A stretch of DNA of 64,000 bases from Thiotrichaceae bacterium (GCA_002401765.2 NVTY02000080.1:24001-88000); one strand, 5' to 3'. Positions 36,064 through 45,878 are shown, counted from the first letter of the stretch. The notes: generated from the letters alone by a model not told the origin. Numbers and translations are program-made.

Positions 36064-36888
36064 CTAGTACATCGTCAATTCTACTGCTGGCTGTTGATCG
36101 TGCTTTTTGGGCTCTTTTTGCTTGATACATTTCTGGTCGGCATGCTTGATTAATGTCTCGCTGTTACGGCCGTGAGATGGGTACATTGCAGTCCCAACGC
36201 TCATTCCAATCGTTAACGTGCAACCTTCAATAATGAATGGGCGGTGGATGGTCATCGTCAATTGTTTCGCTAATATGGCCGCTTGTTTCTCGCTGCTTTG
36301 CGGAAGAATCACTGCAAACTCATTGCCACCAAAGCGCGCTAGGGTGTCGGATTCACGTAAAACTTCTTTTAGTCGCTGCGATGCGAGGAGCAAGAGCTTA
36401 TCTCCCGCTTGATGCCCTAATGTATCATTCACTTCTTTGAATTCATTGAGATCAATAATCATCAGTGCAATCTCTTGTTGTTCGCGCCTTGCGAAGGTGA
36501 GTGCATGATCAATCCGCTCATGGAACAGTATTCTGTTTGGCAGTGCTGTTAATGGGTCGTGTAGTGCGCGATGACGCTCAGCCTGAAGGATTTTATTGAA
36601 ACGTTCGATATTATCAAGACTGAGTCGACTCACCAGCGAGACAAACCAGCCACTGCCAAGAAAAACCATCACGATGACAAAATCGATCAAGGCGACTTCA
36701 GTTGTGACAAGGTAATAGCCCAATATGATGTGACCACAAATGAAAAGCAGGACGAGATGTCGAAGTCCTCCCCAACCCAGGTGCTTCTGATCTTCATATG
36801 CACAGATTTTTTTAACGGGATTAAGCGCAGACAACAACAGTATGATACTGCCGATTATCATGATTAATGTTATTTGAGTCAATGGCAC
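36064..36888 (-). CDS. GGDEF-domain protein with degenerate site and C-terminal frameshift
   Basis: 274 aa: four hydrophobic segments (residues 1-90) and a GGDEF domain starting HDPLTALPNRILFHERI. The active loop reads FGGNEF (187-191), Asn in place of the metal-binding Asp, while the inhibitory RxxD site is present (RESD, 178-181). The C-terminus is wrong: after IKHADQ (residue 252) the frame gives KCIKQKEPKK, but the +1/-1 alternative starting at the same place reads MYQAKRAQKARSTASSRIDD and runs to a stop at 35990, which is the expected family ending. A single base was probably lost near 36130. GTG start. Likely a non-catalytic or decaying gene. Confidence 0.8.
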   Translation of the reverse strand: MPLTQITLIMIIGSIILLLSALNPVKKICAYEDQKHLGWGGLRHLVLLFICGHIILGYYLVTTEVALIDFVIVMVFLGSGWFVSLVSRLSLDNIERFNKILQAERHRALHDPLTALPNRILFHERIDHALTFARREQQEIALMIIDLNEFKEVNDTLGHQAGDKLLLLASQRLKEVLRESDTLARFGGNEFAVILPQSSEKQAAILAKQLTMTIHRPFIIEGCTLTIGMSVGTAMYPSHGRNSETLIKHADQKCIKQKEPKKHDQQPAVELTMY

Positions 36889-37125
36889 AGGCAGGCTAAG
36901 TCGCGTTCATTGGGGTGGTGAGTATATGCGTAGACATAGTCGTTTTTCGCGTGAGAAAAATTTCGTTTTGTGAACCGCTTGAGTCCATTGTATGAGAAAA
37001 ATTGTATTCAAAAAATGACAAATATCAGATACCTTCTTTGTGGTTAGTCTTTAATTTAGGTTATTATTTTAAGTTACCGTTTTAATTCGAATTAAATTTT
37101 AGTCATATTTTTAGTGGGGTTAAAT

Positions 37126-37587
37126 ATGAAGCCATCCGACAACAATGGGTATTACAGTGATCATACCTCTATTGTTTTAGAAAGCTATTATCAGTTGACT
37201 GGGCTGACGATTGGCTCCAATGAACAACCCGAAATGACAGCGAAGGCGCTGTTCAATGCGCCATTTGCCTTGATCTCTCACGGCATTGAGGCTGAGCCCA
37301 TCTTTAATTATGCCAATAAAACAGCAACACAGCTCTTCAACATGCGGTGGGATGAAATGACGGCATTGGCATCAAAGTATTCTGCCGAACAATCTAATCG
37401 TGAGCAGCGCTTACAGCTGCTGCATGAAGTGAAGCAAAACGGTTATATCGCAAATTATTCAGGGGTTCGTATTGCAAAAGGCGGGCAGCGCTTCTATATA
37501 GAAAAGGCCACAGTGTGGAATCTCACCGATGTCGATGGTGCTTATTATGGCCAGGCGGCGATGTTTGCTTATTGGCACTTTCTATAA
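37126..37587 (+). CDS. MEKHLA domain protein
   Basis: 153 aa. A free-standing MEKHLA domain, a PAS-related fold first seen in plant HD-ZIP III factors and also found in bacteria. Recognisable stretch: FALISHGIEAEPIFNYANKT followed by ATQLFNMRWDEMTALASKYS, and AKGGQRFYIEKATVWNLTD. No signal or membrane segment. Start moved to ATG 37126 with GTGGGG upstream instead of the GTG at 37114. It may sense a small ligand or redox state, but no output domain is attached. Confidence 0.75.
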   Translation: MKPSDNNGYYSDHTSIVLESYYQLTGLTIGSNEQPEMTAKALFNAPFALISHGIEAEPIFNYANKTATQLFNMRWDEMTALASKYSAEQSNREQRLQLLHEVKQNGYIANYSGVRIAKGGQRFYIEKATVWNLTDVDGAYYGQAAMFAYWHFL

Positions 37588-37718
37588 GGCAGGGGGCGTG
37601 CGAGGTTATTAATGATGGCATGTCATAAAATCATCATGAATGGTGACTATTTTGTGATAGGTCAGTATGTTAGCGTATCAGGTGATTTTAGTAGATTTAA
37701 TACGGGGTTGTGTTAACG

Positions 37719-39062
37719 ATGATTGATGAAGTTTCCGGTGCAGTTGTTGAGCAGGGAATGCTTGATCCTCTGCAAAGTCGTATAGTTGGCGTGAGTGAGC
37801 ATGCGCAACGGATAAAGCTCCATAACGAACTTCATGCCCGGCCTCATGAGCTGCTCAAGGCGCCAATGCAGGTGTCGCAGTTGGTGCTGCTCTCTGATAA
37901 CCGCGTGATTGATGAAGAGTTACGCCTGATCACCCAGTTGTGTGAGCGATATAGTGTCAGCCCGCCGGTGCAGGAAGCTCGTCATTTTAGCGCGCAGTTT
38001 GGTTCATTCCGTTTTAAATGGGAACGCCACACTGAATTTTCGATGTATACTTTTTTTGTAAAAATGCCCTTTGAGGTACCATTCGCTGACCCTGCCATTA
38101 AGCATGTTCCGAAAGAGTGGTTAGAGACCTTGCCAGGAGAAGTTCTCTCTGCGACGCACCTGGCCATTGAGCATAAGTCGCGTCCTCAGCGTAATCTTGA
38201 AGCGCTGTCAACATTGTTTGCTTCCAACACAGTCATCGGGGCAAAGGTGGTGGCTGGGAGCGCGATTGTCTGGACGGATAATAAAATCCATGCCGATGGC
38301 TTTAGCCGCATCCTAATTCATGACGTTGACCTGCGCCGTCGTCAGGCAGGACGATTAGTGCAGCGTTTACTGGAGATTGAAACTTATCGTATGTTGGCCT
38401 TGATTCCGCTTTCAACTGCCCGTAAATACCTCCCTGAACTGGCAATTTTTGATAGGCAACTTGCTGAATTAACTGATAATAATTGTAATTGTCAGACCCA
38501 TGCTGATGAACAGAAACTGCTGAATGACCTGACCCGTCTTGCGGCAGAGATCGAGCGAATTTCAGCGGTTACTAACCAGCGCTTTAATGCCTCAGCCGCC
38601 TATTACAATATTGTTAAAATGCGTATTAATGAATTACGAGAACAGCGTATCCAGGGCTTGCAGATGTTTCATGAATTTATGGAACAGCGTCTTTCACCTG
38701 CCATGGCGACCTGTGACTCAGTGAACTGTAATCTCGAGCTATTATCGACCCGAGTGGCGCGCGCTTCTGCATTATTGCGAACGCGGGTGGATATTGCGAT
38801 GGAAGGGCAGACACGAGATCTACTTTCATCCATGGATAAGCGTGCAAAACTACAGTTGCGTATGCAAGAGACGGTTGAAGGGCTGTCGGTGGTCGTGTTG
38901 AGTTACTACCTTCTCGGCATGGTGGCTTACGCGCTGAAGGCACTTAAATCGAGTGGTGTCTCGGTTAATGTAGAAATTTCGACAGGATTGGCGATTCCTG
39001 TTGTGCTGGGCATTGTCTTTGTCTCAGTGCGTCGGCTGCGTCGGCTAGCATCGGATGATTAA
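37719..39062 (+). CDS. DUF3422 family membrane-anchored protein
   Basis: 447 aa, function unknown. DUF3422 proteins share the start seen here: HNELHARPHELLKAPMQVSQ, then RHFSAQFGSFRFKWERHTEF. The C-terminal part has two hydrophobic segments (GLSVVVLSYYLLGMVAYALK and ISTGLAIPVVLGIVFVSV), so it is probably anchored in the inner membrane with a large cytosolic domain that includes a coiled coil (ERISAVTNQRF... region). ATG 37719 preferred over an in-frame GTG at 37710. Confidence 0.85.
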   Translation: MIDEVSGAVVEQGMLDPLQSRIVGVSEHAQRIKLHNELHARPHELLKAPMQVSQLVLLSDNRVIDEELRLITQLCERYSVSPPVQEARHFSAQFGSFRFKWERHTEFSMYTFFVKMPFEVPFADPAIKHVPKEWLETLPGEVLSATHLAIEHKSRPQRNLEALSTLFASNTVIGAKVVAGSAIVWTDNKIHADGFSRILIHDVDLRRRQAGRLVQRLLEIETYRMLALIPLSTARKYLPELAIFDRQLAELTDNNCNCQTHADEQKLLNDLTRLAAEIERISAVTNQRFNASAAYYNIVKMRINELREQRIQGLQMFHEFMEQRLSPAMATCDSVNCNLELLSTRVARASALLRTRVDIAMEGQTRDLLSSMDKRAKLQLRMQETVEGLSVVVLSYYLLGMVAYALKALKSSGVSVNVEISTGLAIPVVLGIVFVSVRRLRRLASDD

Positions 39063-39218
39063 TTGCCTTTGCTTTTGTCACGATGCCATTGAGCAATTTA
39101 ATGCGGCTCTTCTTAAAAGAACCATTAAACTTACCGATACCATAAGATATTGAATCGCTTTAGCGAGAAAGGGTATGTATTGTGTCACCGCAGGTGACTA
39201 GCTGACAAGGATGTGACG

Positions 39219-39296
39219 ATGAAATGGACATCATCATTTAAACGATGGCAGGTGAGGTACCCTGTCAAAACTGAGTGGCTTCGGTGGTGCGAATGA
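39219..39296 (+). CDS. Possible 25-aa leader peptide before hybrid kinase gene
   Basis: ATG 39219 preceded by AAGGA at a 7-base spacing. Trp-rich (four Trp) and basic, ending WLRWCE. Its stop TGA overlaps the next tiny frame's ATG (ATGA). A 6-bp hairpin (GTCACC-GCA-GGTGAC, 39184-39198) lies upstream. Small size makes this tentative. Confidence 0.3.
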   Translation: MKWTSSFKRWQVRYPVKTEWLRWCE

Positions 39297-39394
39297 GCGT
39301 CTTCACACCATATCGCGGTACACATACGGGTCGATTAAAATCACAGCCTGAGTTATTAACCCGCATGCACTCCTTCAGCGGGAGAGTGGGGTGA
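39293..39394 (+). CDS. Possible 33-aa coupled peptide before hybrid kinase gene
   Basis: ATG 39293 overlaps the previous stop (ATGA), and its own TGA (39392-39394) overlaps the kinase GTG start (GTGA). Sequence starts MSVFTPYRGTHTG and is basic. The double four-base overlap is the arrangement expected for translational coupling. No homology recognised. Confidence 0.3.
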   Translation: MSVFTPYRGTHTGRLKSQPELLTRMHSFSGRVG

Positions 39395-42300
39395 ACTTTA
39401 TCACTTCAGAGCTACCGTTAGCCAATGAACTGGTCGGTTCCTATAATCCAGTTCTGGTTGTTATATCCATATTGGTAGCAATTGCAGCCAGCTACACCGC
39501 CTTTCAATTTTCACAGCAATACCAGGCGAAGAATATTACGCGTTCACAACGCAATGGCTGGCTGCTGTCCGGTGCAATCTCATTGGGCGGTGGAATATGG
39601 GTGATGCATTTTCTAGGCATGTTGGCATACCAGCTTCCTGTGAAAGTTAGCTATGACGGTAGTATCACTTTTTTATCTGTGATACCTGCGCTGGCCGCTG
39701 GTTTCGTAGTCATGAAAAGTGCTAACAGGGTTTCTATATTTGGCATGGTGATGCGAAGCGTTATGATGGCCGCATGCATTGGCATAATGCATTACACCGG
39801 AATGGCAGCAATGCATCTGAATGCCCTTATGCTCTATTCCGTTGAAATGTTCTCCTTGTCGATAGTGGTTGCAGTGACACTTTCGATGGCAGCTATTTTA
39901 TTGAAACAATGGGTTACTTCTCGCTACGGGGAAAATGCGGGCATAAAAAAAGAAATCTTATTTGCCGCCGTCTTAATGGGCGTTGCTATTGCTAGTATGC
40001 ACTATACGGGAATGGCGGCTAGCCACTTTGTTCCTGATGATAGCGTGATAGATCATGCCAGCATGCTTTCACCGTTAGTTTTAGCGCTCAGCGTTGGCCT
40101 GGTTTTATTGGGTGTATTGATACTACTGCTCATCTCATTGTTTTTAGCACGGCGGTTTACGTTATTAAATGAACTTAAACAGAATCAATTTCGTTTAAAT
40201 AGGATACTAGATTCTACCATCGACGCGATCATTATTCTTAATAAGGAGGGTGAAATCGAGTCGTGTAATGCTGCGACAGGGAATATATTTGGTTATGAAG
40301 AAAGTGAAATTATCGGTGGAAACATAACGGCATTACTCGACGTAAAAGATGGCGCTGATGAGCTATTAAAGATTAATCAAACGCTTAATGATAAAAGTTC
40401 ATGCATTATTAATAATAGCAATCACCTTTATGGATTAAGTAAAAGTGGCTTTAAATTCTCAATCGACTTTGCCATTAACAATATCGATACGGAGGTGGCT
40501 GGCCAGTTTATCTGTGTGATACGCGATATTACAGAAAGGAAAGAGGCTGAGATTGCACTGAGTGATTCAGCTGCTCGGGTTGCCGCAGTGGTTGATACTG
40601 TACCGGATGCTATCTTTACCTTCGATAAGAATGGTGTAGTGAATAGCATGAACCCTTCTGCTGAAAAAATATTTGGATATTTTATTGGTGAAATTGAGGG
40701 TGGTAATATTGCGCTGTTAATCCCTGACATCCATGAACGGTATGCAGTGTGTGAAGAGGCACGGCTTGCAATTTTTTCAGAAGAGGCGGAAGGGCTGCAT
40801 AAGAGCGGAGAAAGGTTCCCGATTGAACTTTCGATTAATGAGTATGTTTTAGGCGGGCAGCGCTATTTTACCTGCGTTTCTCGGGACATTACGGCCCGTA
40901 AGGCATCTGATCGTGAATTAGAACAACATAGAGAGCACCTGCAGTCGCTGGTTGAGACAGCAACGAGTGAAATACATGCGATTGTGAAGACCGCTGTTAA
41001 TGGTGTGATTAGCATTGACCAGCATGGAACAGTTAATATCTTTAATCCCGCTGCTGAAAAAATGTTTGGCTGGCAGGCAATTGAGGTGGTCGGGCGAAAT
41101 GTTGTGATGATAGTACCTAATATCGATACCAATACTCATGACGGCTACATTAAGCGATATCTGGATACGCATGAAGCACGCATTATCGGTTCAGGCAGGG
41201 AGGTTTCTGGACTGCGGAAAGATGGCTCAACTTTCCCGTTGCACTTGGCGGTCGGTCATGCTGAACTAAGCCAGAATAAACAATTATTTGTTGCTTTTGT
41301 TACCGACATTACAGAGCAAAAAAATGCAGAAAAAGAGTTGCTGATGGCAAAAGAGCATGCTGAACAGTCTGCGCGGGTCAAAGCAGATTTTCTTGCCAAT
41401 ATGAGCCATGAAATTCGTACGCCAATGAATGCTGTGATTGGCTTTTCGGAATTAGTATTGCAGGATCCATCGCTTTCTGATCAGAGTAAACAGCATGTGA
41501 ATACCATCTTAAATTCAGGGAAAAATTTATTAGGTATCATTAATGATATTCTTGATTTCTCAAAGATAGAGGCCGGTAAGGTCAGCCTGGAAACTGTCTG
41601 CTTTCACTTACCGAATGCGGTTCAAGATATCTTGCGAACTTTTGAGTTCAAAGTGGCTGAAAAAGGCCTTGAACTTAAATTAATTATTGCGCCTAATGTG
41701 CCTTTACGTGTGATGGGAGACCCTGCACGTCTTCGACAGGTTATTTTGAACCTTATTGGCAATGCAATTAAGTTTACGCCCTTGGGGTGTGTCACCTTAA
41801 CGATAGCACCTGAAGCTGGCTCACAACGTATTCAGTTTAGTGTGAATGATACTGGTATTGGCATGTCAGAAGAACAGGTGTCAGAGGTATTTGAGGCGTT
41901 TTCTCAAGCGGATACAAGCACCAATCGTCGTTTTGGTGGTACTGGTCTGGGTACCACGATTAGTAAGCAAATTGTTGAGTTAATGGCTGGGGAAATCTGG
42001 GCGCAGAGCCAGCAAGGAATAGGATCTACATTTCACTTTACAGCATCATTAGAACAACCGCTGGGTTCGCTGGATTGCCTTTTTGAGAATGACACCTTTG
42101 TTGACGCTGATTATTGTTCGCCACGCGCATTCAAGGTGTTGCTTGCCGAAGATATTCCTGAAAATGCAACGTTAGTCATATTGCGCCTAGAGCAGCAAGG
42201 GCACATCATTAAATGGTGCGAAAATGGGCAGATAGTGATTGATGCTATTGCTAATGATGATTATGACATCGTACTGATGGATATTCAGATGCCGGAGGTA

Positions 42301-43155
42301 GATGGGCTGGTCGCAACCGCTATGATTAGAAAGCTACCTGGGGCTGTGGCAACCATTCCTATCATTGCGCTGACCGCTAGTGTGATGAAAGAAGATCAGC
42401 AAGATTGCTTTGATGTTGGTATGAATGTGGTCGTTGCTAAACCAATTAATTTCTCTGAATTATTATCATCAATGGAAGCGCTTGTCCCAGAGGGGGAAGG
42501 GAGGCCATTAAAAAGTATACCAGAGGTATTATCAGCGGTGAAAGTTGAAGTGGATTTTTCACCGTTGGAGGATCGGATTGATTATGTGAAAGGGGTGTCA
42601 ACCTGGAAAGACCCATTTGTATATGCCACTGCACTAATAAATTTTTCTCACGAGCATAAAAATGATGTTACTGACATGATCCACTTATTAAATGATGGTG
42701 AAAATGGAGCAGCATCATTGATTTCGCATGCGCTCAAAGGGCTTGCTGGGAATCTTTGCATCAATGTGGTCGCTGAAAAAACATCAACCATAGATGGTCT
42801 GCTTAAAGTGAATGATATTGCTGTGTCACTGGTTGAGCTAGCCGCGTTAGATAAAGTGATGAAAGCCGTTGTGATGGCGATTTCTTACCTCGAATTACCG
42901 GCAGTATGCTCAGGCAATAGGGAGCCATTTGATCTGGATGTGGTTGTGGAGTTGATCACTAAAATGATTGAAGCACTGGACGAATTAAATCCAGAGATTG
43001 TTATGCCGCATGTATTAAAAATTGAAAAATATCTTGATCAATCCCTGCTCAAGCCTATTCGAAAAAATATTAATGACTTTGATTTTGACATGGCCAGGGA
43101 AGAGGCCATTAAACTCTCTGATAAAATCAGAAGGGTAGAACAAAAGGATATTTGA
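39391..43155 (+). CDS. Hybrid sensor histidine kinase, MHYT-PAS-PAS-PAS-HisKA-HATPase-REC-Hpt
   Basis: 1254 aa, inner membrane. Residues about 1-255 form an MHYT sensor with seven hydrophobic segments and three motif copies (WVMHFLGM, GIMHYTGMAAM, ASMHYTGMAAS), proposed to bind copper and sense a gas. Three PAS domains follow (about 265-640). The acceptor His is in NMSHEIRTPMNAVIGF (H673), the ATPase has DTGIGMSEEQV and RRFGGTGLGTTI, the receiver Asp is D964 (IVLMDIQMPEVDG), and an Hpt-like domain has H1113 (ISHALKGLAGNL). GTG start with GGGAG before it. The HD-GYP gene begins two bases after its stop, so it is the likely phosphotransfer target. Confidence 0.93.
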   Translation: MNFITSELPLANELVGSYNPVLVVISILVAIAASYTAFQFSQQYQAKNITRSQRNGWLLSGAISLGGGIWVMHFLGMLAYQLPVKVSYDGSITFLSVIPALAAGFVVMKSANRVSIFGMVMRSVMMAACIGIMHYTGMAAMHLNALMLYSVEMFSLSIVVAVTLSMAAILLKQWVTSRYGENAGIKKEILFAAVLMGVAIASMHYTGMAASHFVPDDSVIDHASMLSPLVLALSVGLVLLGVLILLLISLFLARRFTLLNELKQNQFRLNRILDSTIDAIIILNKEGEIESCNAATGNIFGYEESEIIGGNITALLDVKDGADELLKINQTLNDKSSCIINNSNHLYGLSKSGFKFSIDFAINNIDTEVAGQFICVIRDITERKEAEIALSDSAARVAAVVDTVPDAIFTFDKNGVVNSMNPSAEKIFGYFIGEIEGGNIALLIPDIHERYAVCEEARLAIFSEEAEGLHKSGERFPIELSINEYVLGGQRYFTCVSRDITARKASDRELEQHREHLQSLVETATSEIHAIVKTAVNGVISIDQHGTVNIFNPAAEKMFGWQAIEVVGRNVVMIVPNIDTNTHDGYIKRYLDTHEARIIGSGREVSGLRKDGSTFPLHLAVGHAELSQNKQLFVAFVTDITEQKNAEKELLMAKEHAEQSARVKADFLANMSHEIRTPMNAVIGFSELVLQDPSLSDQSKQHVNTILNSGKNLLGIINDILDFSKIEAGKVSLETVCFHLPNAVQDILRTFEFKVAEKGLELKLIIAPNVPLRVMGDPARLRQVILNLIGNAIKFTPLGCVTLTIAPEAGSQRIQFSVNDTGIGMSEEQVSEVFEAFSQADTSTNRRFGGTGLGTTISKQIVELMAGEIWAQSQQGIGSTFHFTASLEQPLGSLDCLFENDTFVDADYCSPRAFKVLLAEDIPENATLVILRLEQQGHIIKWCENGQIVIDAIANDDYDIVLMDIQMPEVDGLVATAMIRKLPGAVATIPIIALTASVMKEDQQDCFDVGMNVVVAKPINFSELLSSMEALVPEGEGRPLKSIPEVLSAVKVEVDFSPLEDRIDYVKGVSTWKDPFVYATALINFSHEHKNDVTDMIHLLNDGENGAASLISHALKGLAGNLCINVVAEKTSTIDGLLKVNDIAVSLVELAALDKVMKAVVMAISYLELPAVCSGNREPFDLDVVVELITKMIEALDELNPEIVMPHVLKIEKYLDQSLLKPIRKNINDFDFDMAREEAIKLSDKIRRVEQKDI

Positions 43156-43156
43156 T

Positions 43157-44137
43157 ATGGATGAACGACATAAGATTTTAGTGGTCGATGATGAACCGAA
43201 TAATTTAAAGCTTTTACAGCAAATATTAAAAGACAAATATCAGCTTATATTTGCTAATAATGGGGCTAAGGCGTTGCAAGTCGCAGTGAGCCATCATCCT
43301 GATTTAATACTGCTTGATATCATGATGCCTGATATGAGCGGTTATGAAGTGTGTGGAAAATTAAAGGCAGACCCCGCGCTGGAAGATATCCCCGTGGTAT
43401 TTGTGACGGCAATGGGGGAGCAGGATGATGAGACGCATGGTTTTGATGTTGGGGCTGTTGATTACATTCAGAAGCCAGTTTCTGGCCCGATCGTGCTAAG
43501 TCGAGTGCAGACCCATTTGTCATTGGTCCGAGCTAAAGATTTGGAGGACCTAGCCAAGTCCTCAATCCTCATGCTAGGGGAAGCGGGCCATTATAACGAT
43601 ACCGATACGGGCGAGCATATCTGGCGTATGGCGGCGTATTCTGCCGCGATTGCACGTGCCGCAGGTTGGTCACCTCACCAAACAGAGATGCTTGAATTAG
43701 CCGCACCGATGCATGATACCGGTAAAATAGGGATTCCTGATGATGTACTAAAAGCACCGAGAAAATTAACTGCTGAAGAATGGGTCATCATGAAGGGCCA
43801 TTCTCAGATCGGTTATGATATTTTAAGCCAAAGTAATAATCCGATTTTTTTAATGGCCTCTGAGGTTGCACTGGGTCACCATGAGAAGTGGGATGGCCGT
43901 GGTTACCCAAACAATCTTGTCGGCGAAGAGATACCTGCATCGGCACGTATTGTGGCGATTGCAGATGTGTTTGATGCGCTTACCATGCGGCGTCCATATA
44001 AAGAGGCCTGGCCGATTGATAAAGCGGTCGATATGATCGAGCAGGATTCGGGAACACATTTTGACCCAACGCTGGCGACATTATTTTTTGAAATTATGCC
44101 TGAAATTCTTGCGATTAAAGAGAAGTGGGAAAAGTGA
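43157..44137 (+). CDS. Response regulator with HD-GYP phosphodiesterase output
   Basis: 326 aa, cytosolic. An N-terminal receiver domain (ILVVDDEPNNLKLLQQIL; acceptor Asp in LILLDIMMPDMSG; Lys in YIQKPVSG) is followed by an HD-GYP domain that hydrolyses cyclic-di-GMP. The metal-binding residues are all present: HDTGKIGIPDDVL, KGHSQIGYDIL, GHHEKWDGRGYPNNLVGEEI (HD and GYP motifs), ADVFDALTMRRPYK. Separated by one base from the hybrid kinase, so phosphorylation from that kinase probably controls its activity. RpfG is the best-known relative. Confidence 0.93.
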   Translation: MDERHKILVVDDEPNNLKLLQQILKDKYQLIFANNGAKALQVAVSHHPDLILLDIMMPDMSGYEVCGKLKADPALEDIPVVFVTAMGEQDDETHGFDVGAVDYIQKPVSGPIVLSRVQTHLSLVRAKDLEDLAKSSILMLGEAGHYNDTDTGEHIWRMAAYSAAIARAAGWSPHQTEMLELAAPMHDTGKIGIPDDVLKAPRKLTAEEWVIMKGHSQIGYDILSQSNNPIFLMASEVALGHHEKWDGRGYPNNLVGEEIPASARIVAIADVFDALTMRRPYKEAWPIDKAVDMIEQDSGTHFDPTLATLFFEIMPEILAIKEKWEK

Positions 44138-44513
44138 CTGCGCAGACGCTGGCTGGGGTAAAGAAGCGTTAAATTAAAATGATCTCCGGTTATGAAATTG
44201 ATATCCATGGGGATTATTTTGTAGCCATACAGAAAACTAAAATAAATTTTGTCAGTAAATAAGCATAGTGTCGGTATCGCATGACATCGATTAGGGCTAT
44301 TAACATAGCAACCGTACTTATGCTCTGATAATGATACAAAAATTCAGCTACTAATGGGTACTTGCTTGTAGCAGGGTTAGGTTGCGGTCCTAAAAGGGAT
44401 GGGGTAAATCAAGCAATACGAAATTTATTTAAAGGGTTTGGTTCCGGTTCCGGCTAGAATTTTCATATTAACGGGTTATAATCTTTTTCAGTCCAAACGA
44501 AATAGAAATATTC
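44138..44513. other. Intergenic region upstream of the alkylation-repair operon
   Basis: 376 bases without a convincing gene. A -10-like TATAAT sits at 44477-44482, 31 bases before the Ada-AlkA start, with no good -35, as expected if Ada itself activates. A repeated GGTTCCGGTTCCGG lies near 44441-44455. A 27-codon frame from 44180 has no ribosome site. Confidence 0.4.
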
Positions 44514-45878
44514 ATGTTGAGCCCTGAAATTTGCCAGAAAGCCAGACTGTCTCGTGACCCGCGTTTTGATGGTAAATTTTTCACGGCAGTGAAAACAACT
44601 GGCATCTATTGTCGTCCTATCTGTCCAGCAACGACTCCCAAAGAGGAGAATGTCACCTACTTTCCCTCCGCGATAGAAGCGGCAAATGCAGGCTATCGAC
44701 CTTGCCTGCGTTGCCGACCTGACAGTGCGCCAGGTTCACCTGCTTGGAAAGGTGTTAGCGCTACATTGGATAGGGCTATTCGTCTGATTGATGAGGGTGC
44801 GTTACAAAATGATTCGTTACATCGGCTAGCGGAAAGACTGGGCATCAGCGATCGCTATTTAAGACAGCTGTTCAAAAAGTACCTTGGTATTGCACCTAAA
44901 CAATATGCGCTTTATCAACAATGTTTATTTGCCAAAAAACTACTGCACCAAACAAAGCTACCTGTCATTCAAGTCTCTTTGGCCAGCGGTTTTAACAGCG
45001 TACGCCGATTTAATGATTGTTTTCAATCACTCCTTAATATGACACCGTCAAAAATACGAAGATCAGGCACAACAAAGTCGAGCGCATTACAGCTTCAGCT
45101 CTCTTATCGACCACCTTATGACTGGCCCTATATGCGCAGTTTTTTTATGGCCAGAGCAATTCCCACTCTTGAATGGTGTGACGAGAAAAGCTACGGTAGA
45201 ACATTTGAGTGGCTGGGTGATATTGGGAGTTTTACAGCCCAGCATATTGAACGTGAAAATAGATTCGATGTTACAATCGAATTAGATGATGTGACGCATT
45301 TGAGCGCTATTGTTAATAACATTCGGCGTATTTTAGACCTGGATGTCGACATCCAGGCGGTTGAACAAGATTTACGGCAATGTTGTGGTGATACCTCATT
45401 CATTAAAACAGGATTGCGTCTCCCCGGCATATGGAATATGTTTGAAGCGGGAATAAGGGCTATTCTGGGACAGCAAATTTCTGTTGTTGCAGCTTGTAAT
45501 CTGGTAGCTACTTTGGTTACTGAATTAGGCCAATCAAACGGGAAAAATCACCTATTTCCGTTACCTGAATCGATAGCTGAAAGCAATCTTGATTTTCTAA
45601 AAGTACCAGTATCACGCAAACAAACACTGTGTAATCTGGCACAACATTACATCGAGAGTGAAAATCCCAGCGACGCTCAACAATGGCTGGCGTTAAAAGG
45701 CATAGGGCCATGGACAGTCGGCTATGCGAAATTACGAGGACTCAGTGATCCTGATATTTATCTGGGTGGAGACCTTGGTATAAAAAAATCTATGATGAAA
45801 TCAAAGCACAACTTCAATCCTGATAAAGCCTCCCCCTGGCGTAGTTATTTAACATTTCAATTATGGGATCAGCTTTAA
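44514..45878 (+). CDS. alkA: Fused Ada regulatory domain - AraC HTH - AlkA 3-methyladenine DNA glycosylase
   Basis: 454 aa. The N-terminal Ada zinc domain keeps all four cysteines (YCRPIC and PCLRCRPD); the first one accepts a methyl group from DNA phosphotriesters and switches the protein to an activator. An AraC-type HTH follows (LAERLGISDRYLRQLFKKYL). The C-terminal AlkA domain (LRLPGIWNMFEAGIRAILGQ, then LKGIGPWTVGYAKLRGLS) has the catalytic Asp in LGGDLGIKKS. Such fusions both sense alkylation and excise alkylated bases. It overlaps ogt by one base (TAATG). Confidence 0.93.
   Translation: MLSPEICQKARLSRDPRFDGKFFTAVKTTGIYCRPICPATTPKEENVTYFPSAIEAANAGYRPCLRCRPDSAPGSPAWKGVSATLDRAIRLIDEGALQNDSLHRLAERLGISDRYLRQLFKKYLGIAPKQYALYQQCLFAKKLLHQTKLPVIQVSLASGFNSVRRFNDCFQSLLNMTPSKIRRSGTTKSSALQLQLSYRPPYDWPYMRSFFMARAIPTLEWCDEKSYGRTFEWLGDIGSFTAQHIERENRFDVTIELDDVTHLSAIVNNIRRILDLDVDIQAVEQDLRQCCGDTSFIKTGLRLPGIWNMFEAGIRAILGQQISVVAACNLVATLVTELGQSNGKNHLFPLPESIAESNLDFLKVPVSRKQTLCNLAQHYIESENPSDAQQWLALKGIGPWTVGYAKLRGLSDPDIYLGGDLGIKKSMMKSKHNFNPDKASPWRSYLTFQLWDQL

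Noticed and set aside
39100-39390. Cyclic-di-GMP riboswitch (GEMM) before the hybrid kinase
   Set aside because: I looked for the conserved GEMM core (GGGACGCAAAGCC-type loop and tetraloop receptor) and did not find it.
44180-44263. 27-codon frame upstream of the Ada-AlkA gene
   Set aside because: No Shine-Dalgarno and no recognisable features.
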